64,000 nt of DNA from Odobenus rosmarus divergens (GCF_000321225.1 NW_004450380.1:3159107-3223106), one strand, 5' to 3'. Positions 11,048-23,300 are shown, counted from the stretch's first letter. The notes: generated by a model from the letters alone, not told the origin. Translations and numbers: made by a program.

Positions 11048-11215
11048 GGGGTGCCTGGGTGGCTCAGTCATTAAGCGTCTGCCTTCGGCTCAGGTCATGA
11101 TCCCAGGGTCCTGGGATCGAGCCCCACATCGGGCTCCCTGCTCCGCGGGAAGCCTGCTTCTCCCTCTCCCACTCCCCCTGCTTGTGTTCCCTCTCTCTCT
11201 GTCAAATAAAAAAAA
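11048..11215 (+). mobile_element. CAN SINE, young subfamily
   Basis: Head GGGGTGCCTGGGTGGCTCAG, then CATTAAGCGTCTGCCTTCGG and the diagnostic CTGCTCCGCGGGAAGCCTGC. Flanking duplicate ATCCATTCTGTC at 11036-11047 and 11217-11228. Confidence 0.97.
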
Positions 11216-11489
11216 CATCCATTCTGTCAAATCTTCCCTGGTTTTTGTTCTTCTAAGAAATGTATGGTTTTCTACAGGAATTATCAAAGTCATACACCCC
11301 CAGCACCAAAGGTTGGGATTATTTCTCTATCTGGTGGTGCCAACAGCTTTCCTTCTTGTCAGTGCCCCACACCGATCAGGTTATCATCGCATTCCTGTCA
11401 CTATCCTCTATCACTGTGTTCATCTATAAATACATTACCTTTTCTTTATTTTTCAATCTCTCCCTTTAAGATCCTTTTCAGAATAAAAT

Positions 11490-11575
11490 TTTTGTCTTTG
11501 TCTATACCTCTCTGCTAAGGCTTAATACCACACCTTCTGCATAACAGATGTCAATAAATGTTTGTTGAATTAGTG
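11490..11575 (+). mobile_element. L2 LINE 3' end fragment
   Basis: CAGATGTCAATAAATGTTTG followed by TTGAATTAGTGATAAA matches the L2 terminus. The upstream boundary is unclear and may reach about 11370. Confidence 0.6.
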
Positions 11576-11669
11576 ATAAATTCCTCTGCTACTATCATTA
11601 GGAAAGCAGCACTCAGTTTTGGTAAGTGAAAAATAATCTCTTTCTAAGGTACTTTAACCTATATATTGG

Positions 11670-11768
11670 CCTTAGTTCTGTTACAAACTGGCTCCTGATG
11701 TGGGACAAGTCATTAAACTCCCCAGGTTTCAGTTTTCTCATCTGTTCAACATGAAATTGGCCAAGGTG
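11670..11768 (+). mobile_element. MIR SINE fragment
   Basis: Reads like the MIR core: 'ctggctcctgatgtgggacaagtcattaaactcc', then TTTCAGTTTTCTCATCTGTT. It is cut by the SINE that follows. Confidence 0.7.
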
Positions 11769-11770
11769 AT

Positions 11771-11989
11771 GTTTTAAAAAAAATTTCTTTCTTTCTTTCT
11801 TTATTTGAGAGAGAGAGTGCATGCACAAGCACATGCCAGAGGAGGGGAGTTGGGGCAGAGGGAGAGAATCTCAAGCAGACTCTGCACTGAGCTCATAGTC
11901 CCAACTCAGGCTCAATCTCTCGACCCTGAGATCACGACCTGAGCCAAACCAAGAGTCGGACTCAACCGACTGAGCCACCCAGGTGCCCC
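11771..11989 (-). mobile_element. CAN SINE inserted in a MIR
   Basis: TTTCTTTCTTTCTTTATTTG tail complement, head complement CCGACTGAGCCACCCAGGTG. Probable imperfect flanking duplicate TGGCCAAGGT / TGGCCAAAGT. Confidence 0.94.
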
Positions 11990-12159
11990 ATGGCCAAAGT
12001 AACTTTCAAAAAAAATTCTTTCTGCGATAAAAGACTATAATTCTATGGATTTTTTTAAGGCTATATCAACTGAATCGGTGTCTAAAATTATCTGAAGGTA
12101 ATTAAAGAAATTGCATAATACTGAAAAATTGCACAAGTAAGAAGATGAAGTTTGAGAAG

Positions 12160-12340
12160 AGCCAATTTCCTAACATGTATTGACCATCTATTAAGTGTAA
12201 CACACTGTGCTAGGCAATGTAAGTACACAAAAACGCACAAGACCATCCACAGGGCTTTCAATCTAATGTAGGAGATGGAGAAGTAAAAGACAAACTATAA
12301 TGTAAGGGAGATAACATAGGTGCTGGAAAGTGACACAAAT
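12160..12340 (-). mobile_element. L2 LINE 3' region, reverse
   Basis: CACACTGTGCTAGGCAATGT after 'tattgaccatctattaagtg' is the reverse complement of the L2 terminus (a gcctagcacagtgc-type box). The order of boxes continues to about 12340. Confidence 0.65.
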
Positions 12341-12454
12341 AACATAATTTTATAAAGACAACAGGATGTGATGTCTCCAGCTAGACGGTGTCTTATGGTC
12401 CCAGACAGAGACCTGGAGAGCCTCGCCCCAGGCCACCCATGACACTGCAATGGA

Positions 12455-12650
12455 GTGTGATCTTCCTCTTAAAACACAATCTGATCATATTTCCCTAAAT
12501 GATTTTCTGCTAGGTCAACAATTATGGGACTTTACTCTAGCTGGCAAGTGTGTTGATACCAGCAATGAGAACCGTGAATAATCTTCCTTCGTGCTCCACA
12601 TACTGAGGTAGAATCCACAGCTGATCCCTCTCCGACAAAACAAAACCCTA
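12455..12650 (+). mobile_element. Possible L2 fragment
   Basis: CTTAAAACACAATCTGATCA resembles an internal L2 segment. Short and diverged; low confidence. The rest of 12340-13190 is unassigned. Confidence 0.35.
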
Positions 12651-13196
12651 TGAAATGAATACAAATTAAGTCATTAGAATACAACTTTTACTCTTAAGAC
12701 TATGTACTGATCCTTCATATCAAATTAAAGACAAGGTCCCGCGTGCCTCTGTGGGAAAGGTGCTGACCACACTGCATACAATGGGTCTGTATGACTAAGA
12801 AACCAGCGCTTTCTAGAAGCAAGTCTTCTGATATCTCCTGCTTCTGGTACAGACAGTCCAAAAAAAAGAGTAAACAAAAACCAAAATAAACTTTTTAAAA
12901 AACCAGCATTAAGGAGGCAATCAGTGAGTGTACAACAATGCCGAAAATACAGCTGGGAAGCGTGACTGAGCAGTTAGAAGGAAATAAATATTCTGAGGGA
13001 GTGCTGACATATCATATAAGATACCTTGGCATAACTAAGGAATAGAAGAAAGAGAACAGCAAAAGTGACGCTGATCTTGATCAGAAGTGGTGACGGGGAC
13101 TCCGAAAAATACACAAATATCAGTATGTGGCCTGAAAGTCAATGACCAGAGAAAAAGAAAACACCAAGAAATAGTTCTGTAATCAGAAAGGGGATG

Positions 13197-13340
13197 GGGG
13201 GCGCCTGGCCGGCTCAGTCGGGGGAACGTGCAACTCTTGATATCAGGCTCATGAGTTCAAGTCCCAAGGTGGATGTAGAGAATACTTAAATAAATAAAGC
13301 TTAAAAAAGAAAAAAAAAAAAAAACAAAGAAAGAAAGAAA
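13197..13340 (+). mobile_element. Short CAN SINE with expanded A/GAAA tail
   Basis: GGGGGCGCCTGGCCGGCTCAG head, 'tggatgtagagaatacttaa', then an A-run and GAAA repeats (13307-13347). Possible duplicate AGAAAGGGGA / AGAAAGGTGG. Confidence 0.9.
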
Positions 13341-13349
13341 AGAAAGGTG

Positions 13350-15104
13350 GGGAACAGGAGTGTCATCTACCTACCCATTCTATCCCCTTTACACATAAGA
13401 ACCTTTGGGGAATCTGTTAGCTGTATCTGAAGAGGGGGCTGGGGAGTTAGGAGAATTAGAAGCCACCTGAACAGACTTCGGGATTCCCAGAAACTAGGAG
13501 CCAGCGGTTTGGAAAGTGCTACAAGCAGAACAGTTCTAGAACACCGAGGGGCACTTGTAAGTGATGCAGCATGCCACACAGCGCTGCAGCCTGGGGAGGG
13601 CACAAGTCCTACAGGCCAGCAGGGAGAGAAGGGAGAGAACCCCGAGTGGGCGATGTGGGGTGTGTTTCATTACCACATGGCATTTGTGAGGCTGGAGCCA
13701 GTCATGCTGGAGAGAATTATTCTGCATCCTGCAAGTCTTTCAAATGTCCCACCAAGTTTTCTTGTAGATAAGAAATTCTTATTATAATGACCTAAACGTA
13801 GAGCCCAAATCCCCTTTCCTTATAGACACAAAGTATTTCTTGTACATCTTCAGATATATTGAGTTTTCAAAGATTGCAACTTCCTTGAATGTAAATTGAG
13901 GAAGGATTATACTTTGTTTTGTTTGGAACAATAACAAGACTTGTTCACCATTTTGGAAAAACATGTCACCAACTCATGGTGTTTTAGTTACTAATACAAC
14001 ACACCTGCATCAATCTACAGATGTTATGTTTATATAATATAGATGGAGAGGACATAACAGATGTAGATGTTACATTTATGGTGATTCTGTGTGTTTGTGT
14101 ATGCTTATTCAGACCTTATTTCAAAGTTTCAAATATAACGAACTTCTGCCAATACTCAGTTGAAAGTTCTACTTTTCTTTAATCCAAACTTCCTTATTAC
14201 AAGTAGGTTCAAACATCTGATTACTTCATTGCGTTTCCTAGAACAGTCCTGAGCAAGTATTTCCAGTCAAATGCATTCAAAGTTATCTTTCTTTTTTATT
14301 TATATTACAATTAGAGCATGATTTTAATTTTAAAATTATGTGTATACATGTTTATGTAATCTATAAATTTCATTTCAGAAATAAGGGGGGGGGACGTTCC
14401 AAAATGTATAAAAAAGGGAAACTGTATCTCCTAGGGTTGGTAACTACTCTGTTAGCTGCATCAGAGAGAAGGTAGAGTGGATTCTGGTATCCTCATAGAG
14501 AAAGGCAAAGGGCAAAAGTATCAAAAGTTGATGCAAGCACCGAAAAAGAAAACACTGCCTGGTCACGAATAGCAGAGGGAAATGCTCACAGATTAGTGGA
14601 AAAGCAGAATCAGAATCAATTAGGTGCAGCACGCAGCCAGTCCATATCAGTAGCTGACCATCTCTCATTACAGCAAAGGCATGAGCTTTCCTGTCAACAC
14701 CTGCAGCTTAGACAAGCTGGAATATGTCCAGAAACACTGGTGTCGCAGGATGATGATTCTCTATTGGAAAGCATTCGACAAAAGACAGGAACTCCTCCTG
14801 CTGTTGAAGAATGCTTTCTTTTCTGCTTTATTCTATTTTTAAAGAACTAATTTCTAAACTGGTCCAATCCATACACTCACTGCAGAAGTGCAGAGACACA
14901 GGGGAGACATAAGTGGAGAGAAGAGGTAGCTAATCTGGGTGTATAGGTAGTGTATTGTCATTTCTATTATCAGAGTTACATCTTATTAGTATTAGTATTA
15001 AGTAATGACCTGTTATTATTACCAAGTTGTACTCCACATGGCAAGGGCAGAGATGTAGACACAAAGCAAAACCCTATTTGGTAGAATTACTAATTTTACT
15101 AATC
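13350..15104. other. Single-copy sequence, no gene seen
   Basis: Overlapping open frames on both strands near 13367-13787 and a frame of 84 codons at 14596-14850 were examined. None shows a recognisable domain, and frames on opposite strands overlap, as expected in locally GC-richer non-coding DNA. Confidence 0.45.
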
Positions 15105-15410
15105 ATATGCCTTCAACTCTCTGTTCAAATATCATCTCAGTGAGACCTGAAGACTCCTTATTTAGAACCGCAGTCTATTCCAGAATCCTACACTCCTAAG
15201 CCCTATGATGATGCTGAATTTTGTCCCACAGCTCTGATGAATTTCTATCGTTTTACATCACTTACTCATTTATTATGGTTATCGCTGCTTCCTGGTACTA
15301 AAATATAAGCTCCATGAGGGGAGGAGCCTTCGCCTATTTTGTTCGCCTTATATCCCAGTATCTAGAACAGTGCCTAGAATATAGTAGGAGTCCAATACAT
15401 GTTTATATAT
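15105..15410 (+). mobile_element. L2 LINE 3' end
   Basis: 'ataagctccatgaggggaggagcc', then 'ctagaacagtgcctagaatatagtagg' and a CAATACATGTTTATATATGA end. This is the L2 3' UTR in full order. Confidence 0.8.
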
Positions 15411-15414
15411 GAAA

Positions 15415-15660
15415 AATAGCACCTACCATTTACTGAATGCTTCCTATGGGTCACAAACATTAAGTGCTCTACAGAGACAAATCTTATTGAATCCTTACTT
15501 AAAAAGCCTGGGAGGTAAATATTATGAATTGCCATATTAAAGATGAGCAAACTGGAATTTAGAGAAATAAAGGAAGTTGTTCAAAGTGGTATGGCCAATG
15601 AGCAGAGGAGCTGGTACTCAAGTCAAGCCCAGGTAGTCTGACTTGAAAGTCTATCCTCCA
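15415..15660 (-). mobile_element. MIR SINE, reverse
   Basis: Reverse complement of MIR: 'tttactgaatgcttcctatgggtcaca', 'aaagatgagcaaactggaatttagag', 'gagctggtactcaagtcaagcccaggtagtctgac'. It adjoins the L2 upstream. Confidence 0.8.
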
Positions 15661-15803
15661 GTCAACGCCATGGACCTTAGTAGAGCTCAGATGCTGTCCT
15701 TCTCCCTTCAGGAGATGAAAGAGGACTTGGGATTAGTGAGCCCCAGTGTTTATCCCATGTTTCTCATTGAGGCCCCCAGCAAAATAAGCAAGATGAAAAA
15801 TAC

Positions 15804-16013
15804 TATATACTATTTACTTATTTGACAGAGAAAGAGAGGGAGAGCACGCAGGTTCGTGAGCAGGGGAGGGGCACTGGGAGAGGGAGAGACTCTTCAAGCA
15901 GACTTCCCACTGAGCATGGAGCCCAACTCGAGGCTCGATCTCATGACCTGAGATCACGACTTAAGCCAAAATCAAGAGTTAGAACCCCAACCGACTGAGT
16001 CACCCAGATGTCC
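15804..16013 (-). mobile_element. CAN SINE
   Basis: Head complement CCGACTGAGTCACCCAGATG; flanking duplicates TGAAAAATAC / TGAAAAACAG. Confidence 0.93.
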
Positions 16014-16768
16014 TGAAAAACAGTACCTTAATATATCTGTATTTCTAAATACCTCAATGTTGGGGTCATGAAAGGTTTAACAGGTAATTGTTGACTTAAC
16101 ACCTTAAAAACAAAGAAAGACCTGCACCTGAAACAAAAGGAAATTTATTTATCAAATGCAGTAAAAATGGAAATGAAGAACACAGCAGAGCATGGTTGAT
16201 CGCAGCTTCCCAAACTGACATTGTATATTTTCTCATTTGGTCCAATTGGCTTTGAGGGACTAACCTTTTGACATTCGGTGCTTTTTCCTTTCAACCCGCA
16301 GCATCTTCTGCTGCATGTTCACTATTTAAAGTAGACCAAAGGGAACAATGACAGTCTGCAGCTATTATTCTGCCATTTAATCAAACCTGAATAAAGCACT
16401 TGTGCACAGAAGGGAAGAGAAATGTGTCAAGGGACTCACTAGAGGTTACGTGAAGAGGCTGCCAGGATGGGACTCATCAGTTCGCATAAGATGGGTAATT
16501 TCTCCATCAGGATTGAGGAGGTTCTGAACACATTTCTTTCTCTCTTTTTTTAGGACTGAAAATGGAGAGAACAATTTCTCAGCACCTGTTACTGGTGAGG
16601 AGAACACTGTAAATTCTTGACATATAAATAATCATGAACCCACAGCAGAAAATACTTCTCTAGGCTGCCCTTCACTGAACTGGTGTGTGTATATTCAAAG
16701 TTAAAGTTCTGGTAAATCAAATATAACACTGTACCTACAACTACTCCAGTTTAAAGGCAGAGATACTT
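16014..16768. other. Single-copy sequence, possible conserved element
   Basis: No repeat or exon was recognised. The segment around 16170-16400 has balanced composition and no repeat signature, which makes it a reasonable candidate for a conserved non-coding element (inference). Confidence 0.35.
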
Positions 16769-16957
16769 GGGGGGCACCTGGGTGGCTCAGTGGGTTAAGC
16801 ATCCAACTCCTGATTTTGGCTCAGGTCCTGATCTCAGGGTCCTAGGATCGAGCCTCGTCTCAGGCTCCCAGCTCAGCATGGAGTCTGCTTGAGGATTCTC
16901 TCTCCCTCTCCTTCTGCCCCTCCCCACTCTCCAAAATAAATAAATAAATCTTTTAAA
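16769..16957 (+). mobile_element. CAN SINE
   Basis: GGGGGCACCTGGGTGGCTCAG head, CT-rich middle, (AAATA)n tail running into a TG/CA microsatellite. Confidence 0.95.
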
Positions 16958-16998
16958 TGTGTATGTGTGTGTGGGTGTACACATACATACACACAAAA
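16958..16998. repeat. TG/CA microsatellite beside the SINE tail
   Basis: TGTGTATGTGTGTGTGGGTG followed by 'tacacatacatacacaca'. The two halves are partly complementary, so the tract can also fold. Confidence 0.85.
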
Positions 16999-17549
16999 GG
17001 TAGCCCCAAATCCCTAGACTTCTCTGCCCTTCCATATACCATTCTCAGACCTGCATATCTTCAGTGGTAAGAACAAAGAAATTTCTCAAACTGAGCTCCA
17101 ATGCACAAGTACTATACCAATTTTATACCCCTGAAAACCTGAAAATTTTAAATTAAAAAACAGATAATTCAGAAAGACTGCATCCCATAGGAAGATCAAC
17201 TGATGCTAAAATGTACTGATTTGTATAGAGTGACTACCCTTTGAAAATTCAAAAACACATGACTCAAAAAAAATTTACAACCTATATTTATTATTTGAAA
17301 AGAAGCTACAAATCTTAAGTGAAAACAGTGCATTTCTGTTTTCAAAATCCAATTTTTACTCTCCTTGTATAACAGAGAATTTTAATCTCTTCCTAATCAC
17401 AAGAAGAAAAGGCTATTTGGATTAAAAGCAGTAGTTATGTGTCACTCGCTGCACTTTAGATGGCTCTGACCTTTTTGAAAATGATCAGTTTTGCATTTCC
17501 ATTTCTCCTACCTTAACTATTCCAATGACTTAAGAGCTGGTATCCGTCT

Positions 17550-18170
17550 CTCTGGTGCCCTGACTTTCTAATCTGTCATTGACACTATTACCAGAATTAT
17601 CTTATTAAATCATCAGAATCATGCTATTCTCCTGCTTAGAAACTTTAAATAACTCCCTATTTCCTACAGAATAAAGTCCAAATTTCATACCAGAACATTC
17701 CAGAAACCCCACGATCAAAGCCTGCCTCACCTTTCCAGTCCCCTATATCACAACAAAGTTCAACATACCCTGGCTTCAAAGACCAGGAACACACCAAGTC
17801 CTGTCTGTGGGTCTAGGACTTTCTCACATGGCTTCTTCAGTCCCTCCATTTATCTGCCACTGATATGTAAAAATCAACTTTACTCCACACATATCCTACT
17901 TTCTTCATGAAGATATTTTCAATACTCATATTCATAACTGTTCGTTTCTTTGCATTCCCAGGACACACAGATTTTATTTCTAGAATGATGCTTATTTTAT
18001 CACGATTAGTATTATAGGTGGTTCTCTGCATTGCCCTCTTTCCCACTACTGTTTAAGATCAAAGATCTAATCTGTTGACCTTCAGGTAACCAGAAGTTCC
18101 TAAAAAAAGAACTATGTACATGATGATTTTACAGTGAATGTTTGCTGAATCAAAAATAAATGAATAATCA
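17550..18170 (+). mobile_element. L2 LINE fragment
   Basis: Follows L2: 'aataactccctatttcctacagaataaagtccaaat', 'caaagcctgcctcacctttccag', 'aacacaccaagtcc', and near the end 'gtgaatgtttgctgaatca'. Diverged; no coding potential. Confidence 0.75.
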
Positions 18171-18298
18171 ATCAACCAATCAATCCATAACAAGGGGAAA
18201 AGGCAAAGCATTGAGTCAAATCACAGGGCTTTGAGCACCTGCACTTATACACATCATCATCATGGGTTTTTCAGGATATAAAATAAACACACCAAACC

Positions 18299-18299
18299 T

Positions 18300-18331
<32 letters not shown>
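18299..18331. repeat. (TG)n microsatellite
   Basis: TGTGTGTTTGTGTGTGTGTG and onward, with one TTT interruption. Confidence 0.9.
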
Positions 18332-18339
18332 TAGTGTAA

Positions 18340-19090
18340 GCAAGTGCACACATGCAATGTATCTACAACAAACACATGGATACTGAAAATCAAAAATTCA
18401 ATACCATTTATAATTGTCCAAAAAAATGAACTATGTCATTATAAATCCAATAAAACATATATGGAACTCATATGATGAAAACAACACAATGTTGATGAAA
18501 GAAAATATAGACAGTCTAAATAAATAGGTCAACATGTCATATTCATGGATTGGAAGACTCCACACAGTAAAAATGTAAATTCTCCCCAAATTAATATACA
18601 GGCTAAATGTAATTACTATCAAAATTCCAGCAACAATTTTTGTAGATATACACAAGATTATTCTAAAATTTATTTAAAAACACAAAGGAACCATAATAGG
18701 TAAAACAATTGTGAAAAAGAGTAAAAGGAGTGGTATCAGTCTACCCGATTTCAAGACATTACATAGGAATAGTGATCAAGACTGTATGGTATTGATAGAG
18801 GGATAGACACAGACCAGTGAAACAGAATACAGAGTCCAGAAATAACGATAAAATCCTAAGCTATAGGACTAGGCAAAGAGCTCTTAGACTCAACACCAAA
18901 AGCACTATCCAGAAAATGAACGTATTGATAAACCAAACTTCATCAAAATTTAGTTTTTGATCTGCATAAGACCAGCTAAGAAGATGAAAAGATAAATTAC
19001 GGACTAGAACACACCATTTGTAAACCATATATCTGATAAAGGACTAGTATCCAGTATATATAAAGAACTCTCAAAACTCAACAGTTTGTA
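18340..19090 (+). mobile_element. L1 LINE ORF2 3' part, degenerate
   Basis: Recognisable L1 ORF2 text: 'tattcatggattggaagactccacac', 'taattactatcaaaattccagcaacaatttt', 'gaccagtgaaacagaatacagagtcc', 'ataaaggactagtatccagtatatataaagaactc'. The reading frame is broken by many stops, so it is a dead fragment. Confidence 0.88.
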
Positions 19091-19656
19091 ATTTGAACAT
19101 TTGATTTAATGCAAAAAAGGTAACTTTCCCAAAGTATGTCATATAAATCAACTCATATGGCATGACTGAGGAAAAAGCAGAATATCATGAGCATTCCACT
19201 CCCAGGCTCTTGGAGTTCTTGAAAAGGATAGTTGTTCCAATTCTCACCAAGTCAGAAAAGAATGAGAATGTTTTCCATAGCAAATATCTACTTTACTAAA
19301 TGGAGAAGCCAGAAAGAAGGTTTTTGGTTTGGTTTGGTTTGGTTTTAAATAAATAAATAAATAAAATAAACTTTTCAAAAGGCCTGAATATTATTAAACT
19401 TGCTATCTAATGATAATCTCACTGTCCCTTCAGTAGTTTTAAATTTTGTTTTCTGTAGTTGCAAATTTGTATGAAAAGAAGCCTAAGCCTGAGGCTCATC
19501 TGATAAAACAGCTTACCTCACCTAAATCCATGATTCTTGATTCACATCATCACTCTTGGCAACTATTAATGGAGGGAGGGCTGTGGCTTTATCAGGAGCA
19601 GCAAGAAAACCTCTCAAAACAATGAAAACATTCTCTTTCATGACCATATTTAAGAA
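19091..19656. other. Unassigned sequence with a (GGTTT)n/(AAAT)n patch
   Basis: 19322-19380 holds TTTGGTTTGGTTTGGTTTGG followed by AAATAAATAAATAAATAAA. The piece at 19100-19134 is similar to 28854-28888. Otherwise nothing was recognised. Confidence 0.45.
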
Positions 19657-19668
19657 AAAACAGCAAAG

Positions 19669-19908
19669 CGGGGTGCCTGGGTGGCTCAGTCAGTTGAGTG
19701 GCTGCCTTCAGCTTAGGTCATGATCCCAGAGTCCTGGGATAGAGCCCCACATCGGGCTCCTTGCTCAGCGGGGAGCCTGCGTCTCCCCTGCCTGCCATTC
19801 CCCCTGCTTGCGCTCGCTCTCTGTCTCTGTCTCTCTGTCTCTCTCCCTCTCTCTTTTTCTCTCTGTGTCAAATAAATAAATAAAAAACTTTTAAAAAAAT
19901 TAAAATTA
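19669..19908 (+). mobile_element. CAN SINE with long CT section
   Basis: CGGGGTGCCTGGGTGGCTCAG head; the CT-rich part is expanded with TCTGTCTCTGTCTCTCTGTC. Flanking duplicate AAAAAACAGCAAAG at 19655-19668 and 19909-19922. Confidence 0.96.
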
Positions 19909-20639
19909 AAAAAACAGCAAAGAGAGAGCAATAAACTCAACTGCTGTCAAAATAATTCTTGAAAATGTTTTGGCTATCCTAATTACAGCCACAATGAAGT
20001 TAGCAAATGACACTGCTGCAGCTATTATTATTATAATTAAAATTGTACCCTAAGTTTTCATTTTAAACTCTATAGTTAAACCATTGCCATCTACAGGCTA
20101 AAGGTACTTCAAAAAAACATATTATTTTTCTAATCAGCTTTTTTAAAATGCATGATATTTAGACCAAAAGAACCCATTTCCATATACAGACAAAGATGGC
20201 CCTGGGGAAATGACTAGTGAACCTTCAGGTAAAATGACATTTTAATCTTCCTTTACAAACCACATCTCCTACCTGGCTTCATAAGCACATCAGCTCACTT
20301 TGTCACTTGCTGTATTACATTAAGAAAAATGTTTTTATTTTCTCACCTTTCCTTCTAGAAGTGGCATATGACTGACAGTTCAAGAGGAATAGCCTTTACT
20401 TGAAAATACTTTCTTTTATAAATACTCCAAAGGAATATTCCAACTTAAACTCCTTTAAGACATACTCTAAATTGGGGATTTTCATATAAAATATATGTAT
20501 TCACCTCAGCTAGATGATATTTACAATTGATAGATAATCTAGATAATTTATAAATTTTGTAGGTGAAATTTAAATTATACATCAATAATATAATTTTCAT
20601 AAGATAACACTCTTTATATGCCCCTAGCAGGTCCACTCA

Positions 20640-20758
20640 TATGCTTCAGGATCCATGAACCTTTGAAATTAAATGCAAATTCTGTATGTGTATGCAAATG
20701 TGCTTAGCTTTTAACAGTTTCTCAAAAGAATCCATTAACCAAAAAAGTTAAGAACCAC
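20640..20758 (+). mobile_element. hAT-Charlie-type DNA transposon end
   Basis: 'ggatccatgaacctttgaaattaaatgcaaa' and the terminal AAAAAAGTTAAGAACCACTG fit a mammalian MER/Charlie non-autonomous element, whose ends close with GAACCACTG. Only one end is clear. Confidence 0.6.
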
Positions 20759-20824
20759 TGGGCTTTTCCCAAATGGCCATTCTATTATTTACCTAAAAGT
20801 AGCATGAGGAAAAGGGGACATAGC

Positions 20825-20845
20825 GCCCTCTAACTTTTAGAGGGC
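20825..20845. repeat. Perfect 9-bp stem, 3-nt loop hairpin
   Basis: GCCCTCTAA, loop CTT, TTAGAGGGC. No T-run follows, and it is not near a gene. Confidence 0.9.
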
Positions 20846-21210
20846 TTAAGTAACTATGGAGTTTTCTATTTACTTCCACACCTCTATGTAATTGAAATGG
20901 GTTTACCAAATATTCCTTTTTCCCCCCACTCCTTTTGAATGACTCATTTTTCATTTCCACTCAAGCATGAAATAACAGCCACTTTTAAAGGATGCATATT
21001 TTCACATCAAGCTAATCTAAAAATTATGTTCCCTAGAAAATGTTCAGTCAAACCACAAAAAACATTGGGCACATATGCCAGAGGGGCTCTTTTTGGTCTC
21101 CTGGTTAGTGCTGAGGTAGGCAACAGGAGCTAGAGATGTAAAAGAGCTTCTCAGACTTCAAACTATAGCAGTATTTTTAGTGCATGAAAATTACTATTAT
21201 TTAAAATGCT

Positions 21211-21410
21211 GGGGCGCCTGGGTGGCTCAGCTGGTTGGGCGTCTGCCTTCGGCTCAGGTCATGACCTCGGGCTCCTGGGATTGAGCCCCGCATTGGGCTC
21301 CCTGCTGCTTAGTAGGGAGTCTGCTCCTCCCTCTCCCTCTGTGCCCTCTCTCCCTCTCTCTTTCAAATAAATAAATAAAATCTTTAAAAAATAACAATAA
21401 AAAAATAAAA
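21211..21410 (+). mobile_element. CAN SINE, fairly young
   Basis: GGGGCGCCTGGGTGGCTCAG head, full CT stretch, compound A-rich tail. TSD TAAAATGCT at 21202-21210 and 21411-21419. Confidence 0.96.
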
Positions 21411-21489
21411 TAAAATGCTAATACACTCATACAAATTGAAAAAGTAAATCTGCCTTGATATGTTGATGAGCTACAATGGTTTGGTCATC

Positions 21490-21640
21490 TACCTGAAGGC
21501 TTTTCAGTCCAAACATGTTTAACTAATTCTGTCTGTGCTGCTCCTCTGTAGGCTGCTGAGAGTAGGGGCCTTTGTCTCATCCATTCTTCCATATCTAGTG
21601 TCAAACATATTAATTCTAATAGTTTTTGATTAATGAATAT
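21490..21640 (+). mobile_element. Possible L2 3' end
   Basis: 'ctgctgagagtaggggcctttgtctcatcc' with a later 'gattaatgaat' resembles the L2 3' UTR. Weak. Confidence 0.4.
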
Positions 21641-23300
21641 TGTATGACCTGATTAAATCCTATAATTTGGACTGTCAAAAGCGATCCCAATCTGGACAGC
21701 TTTAGCATGCTCTAGAAATGATGGAGAGAACTATCATTTCCAGTCACATTCCTTGAGTATTTCATGACAAATCAATGCTAATAAACATAGGAGTAATTGG
21801 GCAAAGAACATAATAAACTTGCTTAAAAAACAGACAAAAAGTGATTCCAAAATCAATCTTCCTAAAGCTTCTTAATTAAAACAAATGTGGCAACTGTCAC
21901 CAAATATATCTAGAGATACAGATACATAGATATAGACATGGAATAAGAATACAGAGTTGAAATTCTTTACATGTTCAAGCCAAAATGAAATTTTAAATAA
22001 AAGAGAAGCATATAAGATAATACAAACAGAAGGAATTTCTAGGGGTCACCTAGTTCAAACTCCAAGTGGGCTATATGTCATTGAAAGTAAGTTTCTTAAA
22101 GGCCTCTAGGATTATAAAATGCATTATTAGGTGTTCAGCTTTCCAAAACCATCCTCTGTTCACTTACGGAAACAGGAACAATAACTAAAAGAAAAGAAGA
22201 GGGTTCTCAAGTCTGGAATTGCCCACTGAGAACAGCACTTGGGAGCACTAGATCAGAGTCTAAGGTCCTGGTTTCTTGATCATTCATATCCTGAAATCCT
22301 CCCAAATATGTCAGGAGTTGCACATGTACCCAAACTACCACCCCAGCACAGTTCCAACAAAATGGATGGAGTTAACATCCATAAACAGAAGCTTAAAGCT
22401 CAGAGGTCAGGCCAACTCTGATAAATAAGTAGATCTTCTCGATTTGTGGTTACCATCCTGCAAGAGCATAAAAACTACCCATCCAGGTGAGCAGTAGATC
22501 CTCAGATTTCAGTTTGATATCCATCATCAATTCCAAAAGCATACTTGCCTCATGTTCAGATCTGAAAGTTGAAAGAAAGGCATATACTGTAGACGCCTTC
22601 TGGAGGAGCCCAGAGACAGTCCAGAAGAATGAATCTCCTGTGGCCTCCATTCCTGCTTTGAGATGGAATCTTCTTGTGTTATTTTTGGAAACAGTGGCTT
22701 TGCAATGGGGGGAAAAAAGTGGCACAGGAAAAGAGGTATGTAAGCGGGGCTTTCAGACTTTCTGCGGGGTGAAGCAAAAAGATGGGAAGAAGGCTGGGAT
22801 GAAGAATACGAGCTCTGCAGATCAGGCAGAATGAACATAACAACCCGTGGGCAATTTAAAATAAGGAATACAGTTTACTGAATGAATGAGTGAATTAATG
22901 AAAGAATGAACAAACAAAGGAACCAGTGAACAAATAAAATGAGTAAGTAAGTGAAGAGTGAGCCTATAAAGAATGAGGTAGATGAAGGGAAGGTTGTAAC
23001 TAAGATGCAAACAATGAGTCTGAATCCATCCCAAAGAACAGGATGAGAAAGGCACACCTAAGAGTTGTGCAGTACACAGTCTGCCCAACTGTACACACAG
23101 ACTTGCCTAAAAGCAATAAGCATTCACTGGAAGGTTTTTATAATGAGGAAGTAAGCGCTTGAGGGAGATTAATCAAGAAGGAGTAGGTGAAATGTAAGAC
23201 ACAGAAGCCTTACATCACATACAAGAACTATAAGCTAAGCCACTGTTTTGACTGTAAAAGACCAATGTAAGAAGATATGCACATAACAACTACAATTTTG
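21641..23300. other. Single-copy sequence with a (TGAA)-like patch at 22877-22960
   Basis: The patch GAATGAATGAGTGAATTAAT is a degenerate tetranucleotide run. Open frames of 88-115 codons on both strands at 22450-23088 overlap each other and carry no recognisable domain; I regard them as chance. Confidence 0.4.

Larger units (their letters stand above)
19923..21201. other. Mostly single-copy AT-rich sequence
   Basis: Apart from the hAT end and the hairpin, no repeat or exon was recognised. Confidence 0.4.

Noticed and set aside
11048..11120. tRNA-like sequences at the heads of the SINEs (about 40 places)
   Set aside because: They are the degenerate tRNA-Lys-derived heads of CAN SINEs with TSDs and A-rich tails; the cloverleaf is not kept, so they are not tRNA genes.
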